The notes: generated by a model from the letters alone, not told the origin. DNA of 64,000 nucleotides from Branchinecta lynchi (GCA_023053575.1 JAKZAP010000008.1:3304715-3368714), one strand, 5' to 3'. Positions 10,699-21,989 are shown, numbered from the stretch's first letter. Numbers and translations are program-made.

Positions 10699-11475
10699 AA
10701 CAAGACCAAAGGTTTCGATGGGATCCCAAAAATCTAATATTTGATCCAACGAACTACCATACTTGTCCGGAAAAAAAAGTTCAGAAACGAATTCAGCGTA
10801 TCTCCTTATCCGTATACTATAAAGAACATCTAATTAACTTCAAGTAAAACTTTAACTTATAAAAAAAAATCCGGTTTCAACGGGATTCCAAACGAACTAT
10901 ATGTCCAGGTAAAAAAAAAAGATTGTCATATACAGATTCAGCGCGTCTTCTTACCCCTAAATCTGTCATCTAATCAACTTCAAATAAAACTTTTGCTTTT
11001 AACAAATTTTCCGGTTTTGGCCTGATTCCGGCTGAACAAGTTGTCCTGGCAGAAAATACTGTTCACATAAGGGTTCAGTTTGTCTTCTTACCCCTTAATC
11101 GAACAACTAATCAACTTCAAATAAAACTTTTACTTTGAAAAAATCCTGTCCGATGATAAAATTGCTTTCACCATCGTGTTCAGCATGTCTTCTTACCCCA
11201 TAATCGACTATCACATTAAATGTTTAATAATATTTAATTTGCCCCTTAAATTAAACCCCCTCCCCCAGCCCTAAATGTAGGGCTACAGAGCCCATCTACG
11301 AACTTGACCTTACTCTTGACCCAAACAATCCTCACACCAAGTTCCATCAAAATATCTCATTCCCTTCGAGAGTTATAGTGCGTACAGACGGACAGACGGA
11401 CGGACGGACAGACGGACAACTTTTGTGATGTCATAGGTATCCCTCCACTTACGTTTTGGGATCCCATCCCAAAAA
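10699..11475 (-). mobile_element. Family A element A2
   Basis: In this orientation it begins aacaagaccaaaggtttcga and ends in the GACGGACA microsatellite (about 11388-11418) and tacgttttgggatccc. Four degenerate monomers lie between. Confidence 0.85.
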
Positions 11476-11503
11476 CAACAACAAGAAATCCACCTTCTTA
11501 ACA

Positions 11504-11622
11504 ATGTATGTTCCTGGAGAATCTGTGCAAAGTGTCTGGAAAGATTGCGCATATCTTATTAATACGTTTGGAGTTATGTTACGGGGTTCACCCGCTAAGT
11601 CACGTAGAACAACCAATGACAT
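11504..11622 (+). CDS. Unidentified gene fragment, first visible exon
   Basis: An open frame begins ATG TAT GTT CCT (11504), reads MYVPGESVQSVWKDCAYLIN and on to SRRTTND, and stops at the donor GTGAGT (11623) in phase 2. The frame is also open upstream of the ATG as far as the end of element A2, so the true start is uncertain. Composition looks like protein: mixed polar and hydrophobic residues with no repeats. I do not recognise the family. The case rests on the phase match with the next exon. Confidence 0.45.
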
Positions 11623-11663
11623 GTGAGTTTTCGCCTGAGATGTTAGTTAAACTTGTGTTTTAG

Positions 11664-11745
11664 AAATTTCGTACAGTATCTTAGTGAACTTCTTACTCGA
11701 GTTTCTCGACGGATAAACCTGACTGAAAGAGAGCTGACCTTACCG
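11664..11745 (+). CDS. Unidentified gene fragment, second exon
   Basis: Preceded by gtgttttag (ends 11663) and followed by the consensus donor GTAAGT at 11746. Joined to the previous exon in phase 2 it reads INFVQYLSELLTRVSRRINL and on to TERELTLP, an amphipathic helix-like stretch; the other two frames contain stops. The intron between the exons is only 41 bp. The combined 201 nt leave phase 0, so more exons should follow. Read through instead, the frame stops four codons later, giving a protein of about 71 residues. Confidence 0.45.
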
Positions 11746-11942
11746 GTAAGTTCCAACTGATAGTAAGCTATGACTGCTTTTCAACATGTTGTTGATGCGT
11801 CTTGTTCTCGAGGGGTCACTCACTTGGTGTGCGAAGGTCCTATGTCTCCAAACAAGTGGGAGATTGTGCAGTCCTTTGAACTAACCATGTCGTGAACATG
11901 TCTATCCTGGTCTTTTATAGAGGGGTCACAAACTCGACTCTT

Positions 11943-12112
11943 TTATTCCAAGAATGTTTTCAACGGATACGTCAGCTACGATTCTTCAGCAGCTCACTTG
12001 GTGTGCGATTCTTCATCAGTTCACTTGGTGATGAAGAATCGTAGCTGACGTATCCGTTGAAAACATTCTTGGAATAAATGTTTCAAAGTCAGCTTGGGCT
12101 CAAAGAATATTT
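11943..12112 (+). mobile_element. Family C retroposon folded as a 47-bp perfect hairpin
   Basis: Bases 11942-11988 and 12032-12078 are perfect inverted repeats with a 43-base loop. The right arm runs on into the family C tail gtcagcttgggctcaaag. The 13-bp sequence aaactcgactctt flanks the unit at 11930-11942 and 12113-12125, as expected of a target-site duplication. Confidence 0.85.
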
Positions 12113-12410
12113 AAACTCGACTCTTCTGTGGATGATTACACACGTACTTGCACATGGGTCCAGACGAGTGGCGCCTCATCCTTTGTCCGACGGGGGTATC
12201 TCTTGCGCCAGCTCTTGGCCGTTTAGCTAGCAGCTGTCCTCGGGTAAAGCGGCTTAAGCCGTTTACAAGTTCATGAACTTTTTTTTACGTTTGACCACAG
12301 ATTCTTGAGCTAGCCACCCAGTTTTCTTGGCCAATAGGTAAAGGGTTTTGCTAGGAGGACCAGGGGCGACACGACTGGGGGGAGGGGGACGCCCCCCCCC
12401 CCCCAATGCT

Positions 12411-12645
12411 GTCGGCCAGTCGGTAAAATAGTTGAAATAGTCAAAATAGTTGATTTTGTCATGAAAACAGTCGGTTTTACTGAAAATCGGTCGATTTTTC
12501 GTCAAAATAGTTGGTTTTTCTGAAAATTGGTGCATTTTCTGAAAACCAGTCGATTTTTTTCAAAAATGTCATTTTTTTGTTGAAAACAGTCGTTTTTTCT
12601 GCAGAAAAAGTCGGTAAAAATTACCAGCCACTCGGTACATGCCTC

Positions 12646-12680
<35 letters not shown>

Positions 12681-12715
12681 AAACATGTTGGCTAGTAACG
12701 CCTCTGAGGAGGACT
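12411..12715 (+). repeat. Family F degenerate repeat with poly-C tract (F1)
   Basis: A run of variants of gaaaacagtcggtttttc is followed by 33 consecutive C (12647-12679) and gaaacatgttggctagtaa. The same order recurs at 52685-52915. A further run of 13 C lies just upstream at about 12392. The open frames here are repeat artefacts. Confidence 0.75.
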
Positions 12716-12997
12716 AGTTTAATGTTGCAGCTCTTTCTACATTTGACCAGACTGGGGTTTTAGAAACCGGGTCTGTGCAAATGCCACAGGTTCTGATAAA
12801 TTCGATAGGTTTAACATTCAGTGGTGCTTTCTGGGCCGTCCCTCAGCGAGCGTAGACTTTTCAGCTTTAATGTAACTTCAGACTGACAGAGTCTGGGGCA
12901 GTCTTGCCAGATTGGTGAATTTTACGCCAAACTGGCAGATTTTGTCTGAGATTGGCGTAAATATTTTTTAAACAGGCGTGTGGCTTAAAACGTGGCT

Positions 12998-14089
12998 GTT
13001 TTTGGGATCCCAAAACGTGGAGGGATACCTATAACATTGCAAAAGTTGTCCGTCCGTCCGTCTGTGCGCACTGTAACTCTCGAAGGGAATGAGATGTTTC
13101 GATGAAACTTTGTGTGAGGATTCTTCTGGTCAAGAGTAAGTTCGGGTTCGTAGATGGGCTCTATAGCCCTACATTAAGGGGTGGGGGAGGGGGTTTAAAT
13201 TAAGGGGCAAAGGGAATATTTTTAAACAGATAATGTGATAGTCGACTATGAAGTAAAAAGACATGCTGAACACGTGGTGAAGACCATTTTGTCATCGGAC
13301 AAGTAGTTCGCCCGGAATCCGGCCAAAACCGGAAAGTTTGTTAAAAGTAAAAGTTTTATTTGAAGTTGATTAGATGTTCGATCCAGGGTTAAGAAGACAT
13401 GCTGAACACGATGGTGAAAACCATTTTTTTCGCCGGACAAGTAGTTAGCTGGAAATCCGGCCAAAACCGGAAAGTCCGTTAAAAGTATTATTTGGAGTTG
13501 ATGAGATGTTCGATTTAGGGGTAAGAAGACATGCTGAATACTTATGTGAAAACAATTTTCTACCCGGACAAGTAATTCGCCCAGAATCCGGCCAAAACCG
13601 GAAATTGTAAAAAGTTTTATTTGTAGTTGATTAGATATCCGGTTTAGGGGTAAGAAGATATGCTGAATCCGTGTATGACAATCAATTTTTACCCGGACAG
13701 TTCGACCGGAATCTGGCTTGAAGTTGATTAGATGTTCAGTGTTGGGGAAAGAAGATACGCTGAGTTCGTTTTTGAGCTTTCCTGTTTTGCCGGATAAGTC
13801 GTTCCGGAATTCGGCTGAAATCTGGAAATTGGCAGAAGCGGCAGGAAGTTTTCGTCAAAACAGATATGACTTATAGGGGTAAACACGCATGCTGAATACA
13901 GATCTGACTTGGTTTTCTCGGATGATTAGCTATTTGGCCTTCATCTGTTTTTGAATTGTAATAGTAAAAATGTTCAAGGAGTCTGGCGAAGACTGGATCT
14001 GGCGAAGACTGGATCTGGCGAAGACAAGACCCAATTGTCTGGATCAAATACTGAATTTTTGGGATCCCATCGAAACCTTTGGTCTTGTT
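12998..14089 (+). mobile_element. Family A element A3
   Basis: It runs from tttttgggatcccaaaacg to ggtcttgttc, with the GTCC microsatellite at about 13048 and about five degenerate monomers. Near its right end ctggatctggcgaagac is repeated in tandem (about 13982-14020). Confidence 0.85.
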
Positions 14090-14142
14090 CTTTTTAACTT
14101 GCGTATTTTTTGGCGTGATGTGTAAAATTGACTACCTCTACG

Positions 14143-15140
14143 AACAAGACCTAAGGTTTCGATGGGATCCCAAAAATCTAATATGTGATCCAGACAACTG
14201 GGTCTTGTCTTCGCCAGATCCAGTCTTCGCCAGGCTAATGATTAGAGAAAACCGAATTCAAATATACCTCTATAAGCAGTATCTATTTTGACGATACTGA
14301 CCGAAACTTCCTTCTTTACTTCTGCCAAATTTCCGGTTCCGCCGAATTCCGAACGAACGACTTGTCCAGCAAAAAAAGAAAATTCAGAATCGATTCAGCG
14401 TGCGGTATCTCCTTATCCCTATAAAGAACATCTAATCAATTTCAAATAAAACTTTAGCTTCAAAAAAATACCCGGTTAAAACTGGATTCCGAAAGAATTA
14501 TATGTCCGGTTAAAAAATGATTGTCATATGCAGACTCAGCATCTCGTCTTACCCCTAAATCTGTCATCTAATCAACTTCAAATAAAACTTATTATTTTTA
14601 ACAAATTTTCTGGTTTTGGCCGGATTCCGGGCGAACTAGTTGTCCGGGTAGAAAATGATTTTCACATAAGTGTTCAGAATGTCTGCTTACCCGTAAATCC
14701 AACATATAATCAACTTCTAATCAAACTTATACTTTTAACCAATTTCCCGGTTTTTGCCGGATTCCGGACAAACTACTCGTTCGGCAAGAAAATAGTTTTC
14801 ACCGTCGTGTTCGGCAACTACTTGTCGGACGAGAAAATGTTTTGCATATTCGTGTTCAGCACGTCTTCTTACCCCATAATCGACTATCACATTAGCTGTT
14901 TAAAAATATTCTGTTTGACCCTTAATTTGAACCCCCTCCACCACCCCTAAATCTAGGGCTACAGAGCCCGTATACGAACTTGACCTTGCCCTTGACCCAA
15001 AGAGTCCTCACACCAAGTTTCATCAAAATATCTCCTTCACTTCGAGAGTTATCGTGCTAACAGACGGACAGACGGACGGACGGACAGACGGACAACCTTA
15101 CGATGTCATAGGTATCCCTCCATTTTTGGGATCCGAAAAA
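14143..15140 (-). mobile_element. Family A element A4, inverted next to A3
   Basis: It begins aacaagacctaaggtttcga and ends in the gacggacgg microsatellite (about 15063-15091) and tttttgggatcc. Only about 53 bp separate it from A3, which points the other way. Confidence 0.85.
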
Positions 15141-15947
15141 CCGACTATTTCTCAGACAAATTGATTGTTTTTACGTCGTTTTGATCGTCGCGACCGAAGG
15201 CCGGAAAAGGTTTTCGGGTTCTGTGTTGATTGTCATTGAGATTTTGAGAGATTTAGATTTTTCTGGGATATTTTTCAAAGGCCGCGGCTTATTTTTTTAC
15301 CACGATCTGGCAAGACTGGTCTGGGAAGAGAAAGCTGGAATCAGCTAATGGTTTGTGGCGAAGTATCTTCAAATGTTGACCACTGCTGGAGTGACAATCA
15401 TGTTGGAGACGTGACGCGTGTGCGGCTACTCCCGTTTCTCTCATAAGACACGGAAGCTACGTGACTCCAAAAACTGATAAGGTAGAAAAAGTCAGGTGTG
15501 TTGAGGCTGCGTCACACTTCTCGCGCCATTGAATGAGAAGTTAAGAACCAGGTTTGAGCCGTCGCTGTCGTTAAAAACTGATTTCCTCGCGGGTCCTTTT
15601 CATTGGTTTAACCCGCGTTACACAAGTTACCGGGTGCGAGCACCAAGAACTCGGCACAGCTGTGGCAGATGATATTTTGTTCTAGTCATTCATTCTAACG
15701 TAGATTTACATCTTCATGATAACTGATATGACCTCAAAGTACCTGTTTTTGCTTAGAACCAGCCCTCTCTTTATTTCGAGATACCCTCAATAGTTTCCTT
15801 CCGCAAAAGCACCATAAACAGTGAAAAATCTTCACATACATTCACTTTCCAAGGACCTGTCTTACCAAATAATACTAACGCAACCCACTTCCGTAATCAC
15901 TCCATATATTTCTAAGCCCGGAGACCCCGACTTCGTACGGTAGCCTA
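15141..15947. other. Intergenic, nothing recognised
   Basis: No element ends and no convincing exon were seen. Confidence 0.5.
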
Positions 15948-16221
15948 CATTCTAACGGCTGTCGACAAAACGTCCCCATGACGAAACGTCCCCACGACAA
16001 AACGTCCCCGTGGCGAAACGTCCCCGATCAAAATGTCCCCTGGCGAAACGTCCCTTTTTCGTCGCTGAGGGATAGCTAGGCCTATGAGGCTACTGATTGC
16101 GTCGTCAGTTGAGACAAAAAATTTATTGGAATATAAACTTTTGAAAACCATGATGGGCTGACTACTTCAGTATTTAAAGAAACCGACCAAAATGTTGCTC
16201 CCGACTATAGCCATTTCTTAA

Positions 16222-16593
16222 AGGACCACTCGCAGTATTTACTCTTCAAGTTAGAGTATTTCAAAATATTTCTGCTTGCAACAAATAACCCACGGTTTTG
16301 GCTGTTTTAAGCCTTTTCTGAGACCCGTAAGCCTTTTCCGAGACCCGTTGGCTTGTTGCGAAAACAGGGAAACAATTTACATAACCGGTTTTTCTGATGG
16401 AAAAACTTCTCTCAGACAACCGTCGACAGCGTGATACACATCGATGGTATCAAAACACTGCAATTGAGAAAATCAGCATGGTTTTGTTAGAGGGGTTAAA
16501 ATGTACCGTACGAAATTGGGGTTTCCGAGTTTAGAGATATGTGGAGTAATTATGGAAGTAGGTTGCATTACTGTTATAGGTAAGACAGGTCGA
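16222..16593 (+). mobile_element. Family I element (I1) nested in X1
   Basis: The 372-bp insertion is bounded by TTAA at 16218-16221 and 16594-16597. The paralogous position in X2 (about 19139-19145) lacks it. Its ends, aaggaccactcgc and acaggtcga, resemble the copy at 36184-36536. TTAA targets are typical of piggyBac-like elements. Confidence 0.65.
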
Positions 16594-16641
16594 TTAAGGA
16601 AAGCGCAAAGATTTAGTGTTTTATCTTTTAATTAATTGGTT

Positions 16642-17875
16642 TTTGGGATCCCAAAACGTAAGTGGAGACCTATGACATCGCAAAAGTTGTCCGTCTGTCC
16701 ATCTGTCTGTCCGTCCGTCTATGCGCACTGTAACTCTCGAAGGGAATGAGATATTTTGATGAAACTTGGTGTGAGGATTCTTTGGGTCAAGAGTAAGGTC
16801 AAGTTCGTAGATGAGCTATTTAGCCCTACATTTAGGGGTGGGGGAGGGGTTTTAAATTAAGGGACAAATTAAATATTTTCAAACAGATAATGTGATAGTC
16901 GATTATGAAGTAAGAAGACATGTTGAGCACGATGGTGAAAACCATTTTGTCATCGGAAAAGTAGTTCGCCCGGAAACCGGCCAAACCGGAAAGTTTGTTA
17001 AAAGTAAAAGTTTTATTTGAAGTTGATTAGATGTTCGATTTAAGGGTAAGAAGACATGCTAAACACGATGGTTAAAACCGTTTTATCGCCGGACAAGTAG
17101 TTAGCCCAGAATCCGGCCAAAACCGGAAAGTCTGTTAAAAGTAAAAGTCTTATTTGAAGTTGATTAGATGTTTGTAGGAAGCCATGCTGGACACAATGGT
17201 GAAAACCATTTTCTCGCCGAACGAGTAGTTCGCCCGGAATCCGGCCAAAACCGGAAAGTTTGTTAAAAGTAAAAGTTTTATTTGGAGTTGATTAGATGTT
17301 TGATTTAGGGGTAAGAAGACATGCTGAACACTTATGTGAAAAAATTTTCTACCCAGACAAGTAGTTCGCCCGGAATCCGGCCAAAACCGAAAATTGTTAA
17401 AAGTTAGAGTTTTATTTGTAGTTGATTAGATATTCGATTTAGGGGTAAAGAGATGGTGAATCCGTGTATGACAATCATTTTTACCGGGACATATAGTTCG
17501 ACGGGAATCCGACTGGAGCCGGAAAATTTGTTAGAAGTTGAATTTTTATTTGAAGTTGATTAGATTTTCAATATTGGGGAAAGAAGATACGCTGAGTTCA
17601 TTTTTGAGCTTTCATTTTTCGACGGAAAAGTAGTTCGGGAATTCGGCCGAAACCGGGAAATTGGCAGAAGTGGCAGGAAGTTTTCGTCAAAACAGAGATG
17701 GCTTATAGGGGTAAACACACATGCTGATTCAATACCTGAACTTATTTTTCTCAGATGATCACCCTTTTTTTTTATTTTAATAGTAAAAATGTTCAAGGAG
17801 TCTTGCGAAGACAAGACCCAATTGTCTGGATCAAATATTGAATTTTTGGGATCCCATCGAAACTTTTGGTCTTGT
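16642..17875 (+). mobile_element. Family A element A5 nested in X1, with empty-site comparison
   Basis: It has all family landmarks: GGGATCCC ends, the microsatellite at 16687-16720 and about six monomers. The flanks aattggtt and tattttgtgtgttag are contiguous in the paralogue at 19193-19216, which fixes the insertion point to within a few T residues. Confidence 0.9.
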
Positions 17876-18551
17876 TATTTTGTGTGTTAGTTTACGCTGC
17901 GGTATAACTCATCGATTTCGCTTCTGTTCAACATTTAATTTGGTGACATTTATTTATTATTAAAAGATTTCATGAAAGGATCGAAACCGTCTAACCTAGG
18001 TTAACTATCTCTCTCTACCTAACTAATCGTTCCATTCGCTTTCATTGCTCGCTTCCCATGTCATTTTTAACCAGCATAACGGCACTACGCTTATTTTAGC
18101 ATTTTCCTTGTTTGACTCTCTTTGAGCCACAGCGGACTTCCCCTTTCTCTGAGGAGCATATTGGTGCTCCTCAGATTGTGCATGTTGCCTCAAACTACGT
18201 AGAACTGATCATGTACGAGTCAATTGCAAGTTGCAAGGCATATTACACGACATATTTTAACTGAAAACAATAAATTTATGAAGCAACCGGTCCTATGTCC
18301 GATCTTTCCTGCTTATAAGGAATTTTCCCACGTCTGTAATGCACACTCTGAAGTTGTTTTACCTCGATCATGCACCTGAAGATCGAGGCGAACTTAAAAA
18401 TCTGTGCTTGGGGACGTTTTGTCACGGGGACGTTTTGACACGGGGACGTTTTGACAGGGGGACGTTTTGTCATGGGGACGTTTTGTCCCGGGGACGTTTC
18501 GCCAGGGGACGTTTTGTCATGAGGACGTTTCGTCGGTAAGCCCATTCTAAC

Positions 18552-18811
18552 CCTTCTGAAAAAACCACGCTGATTTTCTCACTTACAGTGTTTTGCTACA
18601 TTCGATATGTATCACGCTGTCGACGGTTGTCTGCGAGAAGTTTCTCCATCAGAAAAACTGGTTATGTAAATTGTTTCCCTATTTTCGCTAGAAGTCAACG
18701 GGTTAAAAGAGCCAAAAACGTGGGTTATTTTTTGAACAGCCGAGTTTTAAAGTATTCAAATATTTTAAAATATTGTAAGTTGAAGAGTAAATAGTGCGAG
18801 GAGTCTTTTAA
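18552..18811 (-). mobile_element. Family I element (I2), inverted
   Basis: Reverse complement of much of I1 (shared landmarks gctgtcgacggttgtctg, agaaaaactggttatgtaaa). The right end gaggagtctTTTAA meets a TTAA; the left end is unclear. Confidence 0.6.
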
Positions 18812-18849
18812 GATTGATATTTGCAAGTATGGAACATCTTTTCTCATGG

Positions 18850-19774
18850 GGTTGTCGGCAAAACGGTTCCCATTCGAAACGCCCCCTGACGAAACGTCAC
18901 CGTGACAAAACGTCCCCATGACAAAACGTCCCCACGACAAAACGTCCCCTGGCGAAACGTCCCCGGCTATAGAATTTTTTTTTCATCTCTGAGGGATAGG
19001 TAGGCCTATGAGACTACTGATTATGTCATCAGTTCAGAAAAAAAATGTTTTTGGAATATAAACTTTGGGTTGACTACTTCAGCATTCAACCGATACTCAA
19101 GAAACAAACCAAAGTGTTGCTCCTGCTGTAGCCATTTCTTAGAGAAAGTGCAAAAATTTAGTAGTTTATCAGTTTTCGTTTTATCTTTTATTTAATTGGT
19201 TTATTTTGTGTGTTAGTTTATGCTGCGATATAACTCATTGATCTCGCTTTTGTTCGATATTTAATTTGGTGATATTTATTATTAAAAGATTTTATTAAAG
19301 GATCAAACCCGTTATAACCCAGATTTACTATGTCTCTCTACCTAACTAACCTTTCCATCCACTTTCGTTTCCTCGCTTCCCATGTAATTTTTATCCAGTT
19401 AACGGCACTACGCTTATTTTTGCATTTCCCACTCTATGAGCCACAGCTGGCTTCCCCTTTCTCTAAGGAGCATGTACTCCTCAGACTGTGCATGTTGCTT
19501 CAAAGAAAATGAACTGAACTGGTCCTATGTCCGATCTTTCCTGCTTATAAGGAATGTTCCCACATCTGTAATGCACACTCTGAAGTTGTTCTACCTCGAT
19601 CATGCACCTGAAGATCGAGGCGAACTTAAAAATCTATGCGTGGGGACGTTTTGCCACGGGAACGTTTTGCCGTGGGGACGTTTTGTCATGGGGACGTTTT
19701 GACACGGGGACGTTTTGTCATGTGGACGTTTCGCCAGGGGACGTTTTGTCATGGGGACGTTTCGTGGGTAAGCC
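18850..19774. mobile_element. Family H foldback-type transposon (X2), without nested insertions
   Basis: The same structure as X1: inverted 16-bp arrays at about 18865-18965 and 19642-19770 flank about 680 bp of unique interior that aligns with X1 outside its insertions. I could not find a convincing 9-bp duplication around this copy. Confidence 0.8.
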
Positions 19775-20124
19775 TTCATCACCACCTGAATACAGTTCGG
19801 TAACGCTGGGTTTTAATTTCCCTCCCAGAGCATCAATGGCCAATCATTGTCATCATTTTTAATTTTTAGATATCCGCATGTATTAATTTTGTTCCTTCCT
19901 GACATCTTAAAGAGCACGACGCCAAGTGTTATAGGTCAAATTTGCAGATTTGTTGATGGTGTGGTGAAGTTTTGAGAAAGAGGTGGCGAATTTTAGTTTA
20001 TGTAAAGTTATTTTGTTTTGTTTTTTTATATATTTTTTTTTTGTCTATGGCTTTTGTCTTTGAATGCAATTATATATTATAGTCCATTTTTTCTTATTTA
20101 TGTTCTTTCGAAACGTATTGCTAT
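19775..20124. other. Intergenic, nothing recognised
   Basis: T-rich sequence with long T runs at 20020-20041. No gene. Confidence 0.5.
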
Positions 20125-20655
20125 GAGCCTGTTCCAGCCTACTTACCGTAGTTACTACGCATGAAGTCACGGATTCTGGCTTCTTGGTGTCAAGGGCTCA
20201 AGGCTGGAAAGCATTTTTCTGTTTTCAGCAAAATATCGCGCACAGGCTATTCGAGCCAATCACGACACAGAGATTCGTAATTCCGACGCTACTACGCTCC
20301 CGGGCGTGGTAAGCAGATAGTTAGAGCCGGTCTTCACCTCCCGGAACTTCCGGAATCTGTTCTTCCAGATTATTCTTTGACATCTTCTGTAAATTGTATC
20401 TGGAATATGAACCAGTTCAAAAGTATATAAAAAATAATCCGGAAAAAGGGGCTTTTGAACTTCCAGATTTCCGGAATTTGTAAATATCGCAGGAGAAATT
20501 CAACACAAATCTCGGAATATCTGGGAACCTAGATTTCGAAAGGTGAAGACTCACTTTTACTATTTCGAGAAGCTTGGAATGGTCAGCGTAGTAGCTTTGG
20601 TTGGAACGAAAACAGTAACTAATAGTATCGTTTGTTAGAACGGTGGAATACGCTC
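20125..20655 (-). mobile_element. Family K element (K1), with an internal insertion
   Basis: It begins gagcctgttccagcctactt and ends acggtggaatacgctc, matching K2 and K3 in reverse sense (landmarks ttactacgcatgaagtcac, gcgtggtaagcag). It is about 240 bp longer than its relatives. The extra sequence is bounded by gtcttcacct and aggtgaagac, suggesting a second TIR element inside. Confidence 0.7.
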
Positions 20656-21299
20656 TAAATGTATTAGGAGCAGAATGTTTCGTTCCTGAAATCTTGGCTG
20701 GTGATGATTCTGACACAGAATAGATATTATGTTTGGATCAAGCGAACGCTTAAGATGGGATTAGGATTATTAGGTCCTGGTTTTGATATAGACGTGCTTT
20801 TGCCGATCAATTCGCTCTGATAGCTGTGGCGGGTTTTAAAAATAGCAGAATCACCCACGTTGCTCTACTATGCTGACCCAAACATAGCCGTTTCTGTTTC
20901 CTGGCAAAAACAATTTGTTCGAGTCACGCCGTGTTCTAAGATCGAATCGAACGGTCGGAAGAAACATTTTTCACATGTTTCATTTTCATTTTTCATGTTC
21001 GTAGTCACGTATCCCTTTCTTCCCGCCGCGGAAAACTATGCCGCAACTTTGGCTCCTCCCTTCTCCAGCACCCCATGTACCGTTCATTCCTTCCCCCACC
21101 CTTTGTTCCTGTAAGATCTCGTCCCCCCCCCGAGAAGTGGCTGAAAAGGTTCCCAAAACTGACCCCAATCTACTGTAACACTATGCGCTACAGTAGAAGC
21201 TTTGTGCCTAGCTTCGTAAAGCAGTACAATGATCTTTAGCATTTATCTGCCTTGTTATTTTTATTTTCTTTTAAGTTATCTGTTGACAACTTATTTTAT
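20656..21299. other. Intergenic, nothing recognised
   Basis: Two overlapping opposite-strand open frames at 20860-21168 are short and unlike any family I know. Confidence 0.45.
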
Positions 21300-21395
21300 C
21301 TCTGTTTATGACTACAAAAACATCGTATTTGGGCTCTGCCCACGAGAGATATGTTTTGCCTTATTATTAAATAAATTGAAACTGAATTGAAATTG
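21300..21395 (+). mobile_element. LINE 3' tail
   Basis: The phrase gggctctgcccacgagagat, then ttattaaataaattgaaact and gaattgaaattg, is a typical LINE 3' end with an A-rich simple-repeat tail. No coding sequence precedes it. Confidence 0.5.
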
Positions 21396-21529
21396 TAAAG
21401 TAAACCTGATAAGCAAGATAAAGCTGACAAGAAAACCCGCAAGTTTGTCACCGTCGTTCGTGACTACCAGGTTGCGCTTTTACTCACCAGTGTTTGCATA
21501 AAATGTGTCCGTCTGTGTTTTTAGATTTT

Positions 21530-21775
21530 TAATTATAGACAAAATAATGATTTGGATGATTATTTTACAAGGAATGCTACTGATCTGGTGACGGAGTATA
21601 AGAGTGGTGGACGAACTGTTTTTTTTAATTAAAAATTTGGGCCAGGCGGTATGGAATTCACTCCCATATAATGTTAAGGCGCTGAACATCAACAATTGTT
21701 TAAAAGAAGTGTAGAGAATTTTTTTTGGAGGGACGAGGAGTCACGATTCAGAGAATGAAGTTATAATTAATTATT
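21530..21775 (+). pseudogene. LINE reverse-transcriptase C-terminus, frameshifted
   Basis: In three frames it reads DDYFTRNATDLVTEYKSGGR, then AVWNSLPYNVKALN, then HQQLFKRSVENFFWRDEESR. The core W-N-SLP followed by FKR and a final aromatic-rich helix is the conserved extreme C-terminus of CR1/Jockey/RTE-type LINE polymerases. The frame breaks around 21618 and 21690 show it is dead. The 3' UTR-like sequence probably continues to about 21985 (tctattctaatctaatct). Confidence 0.65.
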
Positions 21776-21989
21776 TTTTTGTTTTAGTACCTTTATTTAT
21801 TTATTTGTTTCTTTCTTCTTCTTTTTTCTTTTGTGTGTTATATGTAAGAAAAAAAAATGATTAATTAGTTTTGAAATGAAGTTAAGTTATTGTTTAAGTG
21901 AAGTTAAAGTAGTTTGTGGTGGGACTTATCATGATGGGTTATTATGTAATTTAGCAATCAAATAATCTATTCTAATCTAATCTTAATTT

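Larger units (their letters stand above)
15957..18542. mobile_element. Family H foldback-type transposon (X1), carrying two nested insertions
   Basis: The termini GGCTGTCGACAAAACGTCC and (reverse complement) GGCTTACCGACGAAACGTCC are inverted repeats. Both continue inward as tandem arrays of a 16-bp unit, ggggacgttttgtcac and variants, at 15967-16053 and 18410-18540. The 9-bp CATTCTAAC lies immediately outside both ends (15948-15956, 18543-18551), a clean target-site duplication. TIRs made of tandem repeats are typical of Foldback-like elements, and 9-bp duplications are usual in Mutator-like ones. No transposase is visible. Elements I1 and A5 are nested inside. Confidence 0.85.

Noticed and set aside
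18276..19862. Repetitive frames such as GTFCHGDVL and KRPHDKTSP
   Set aside because: Translations of the 16-bp arrays of family H in several frames and both strands.
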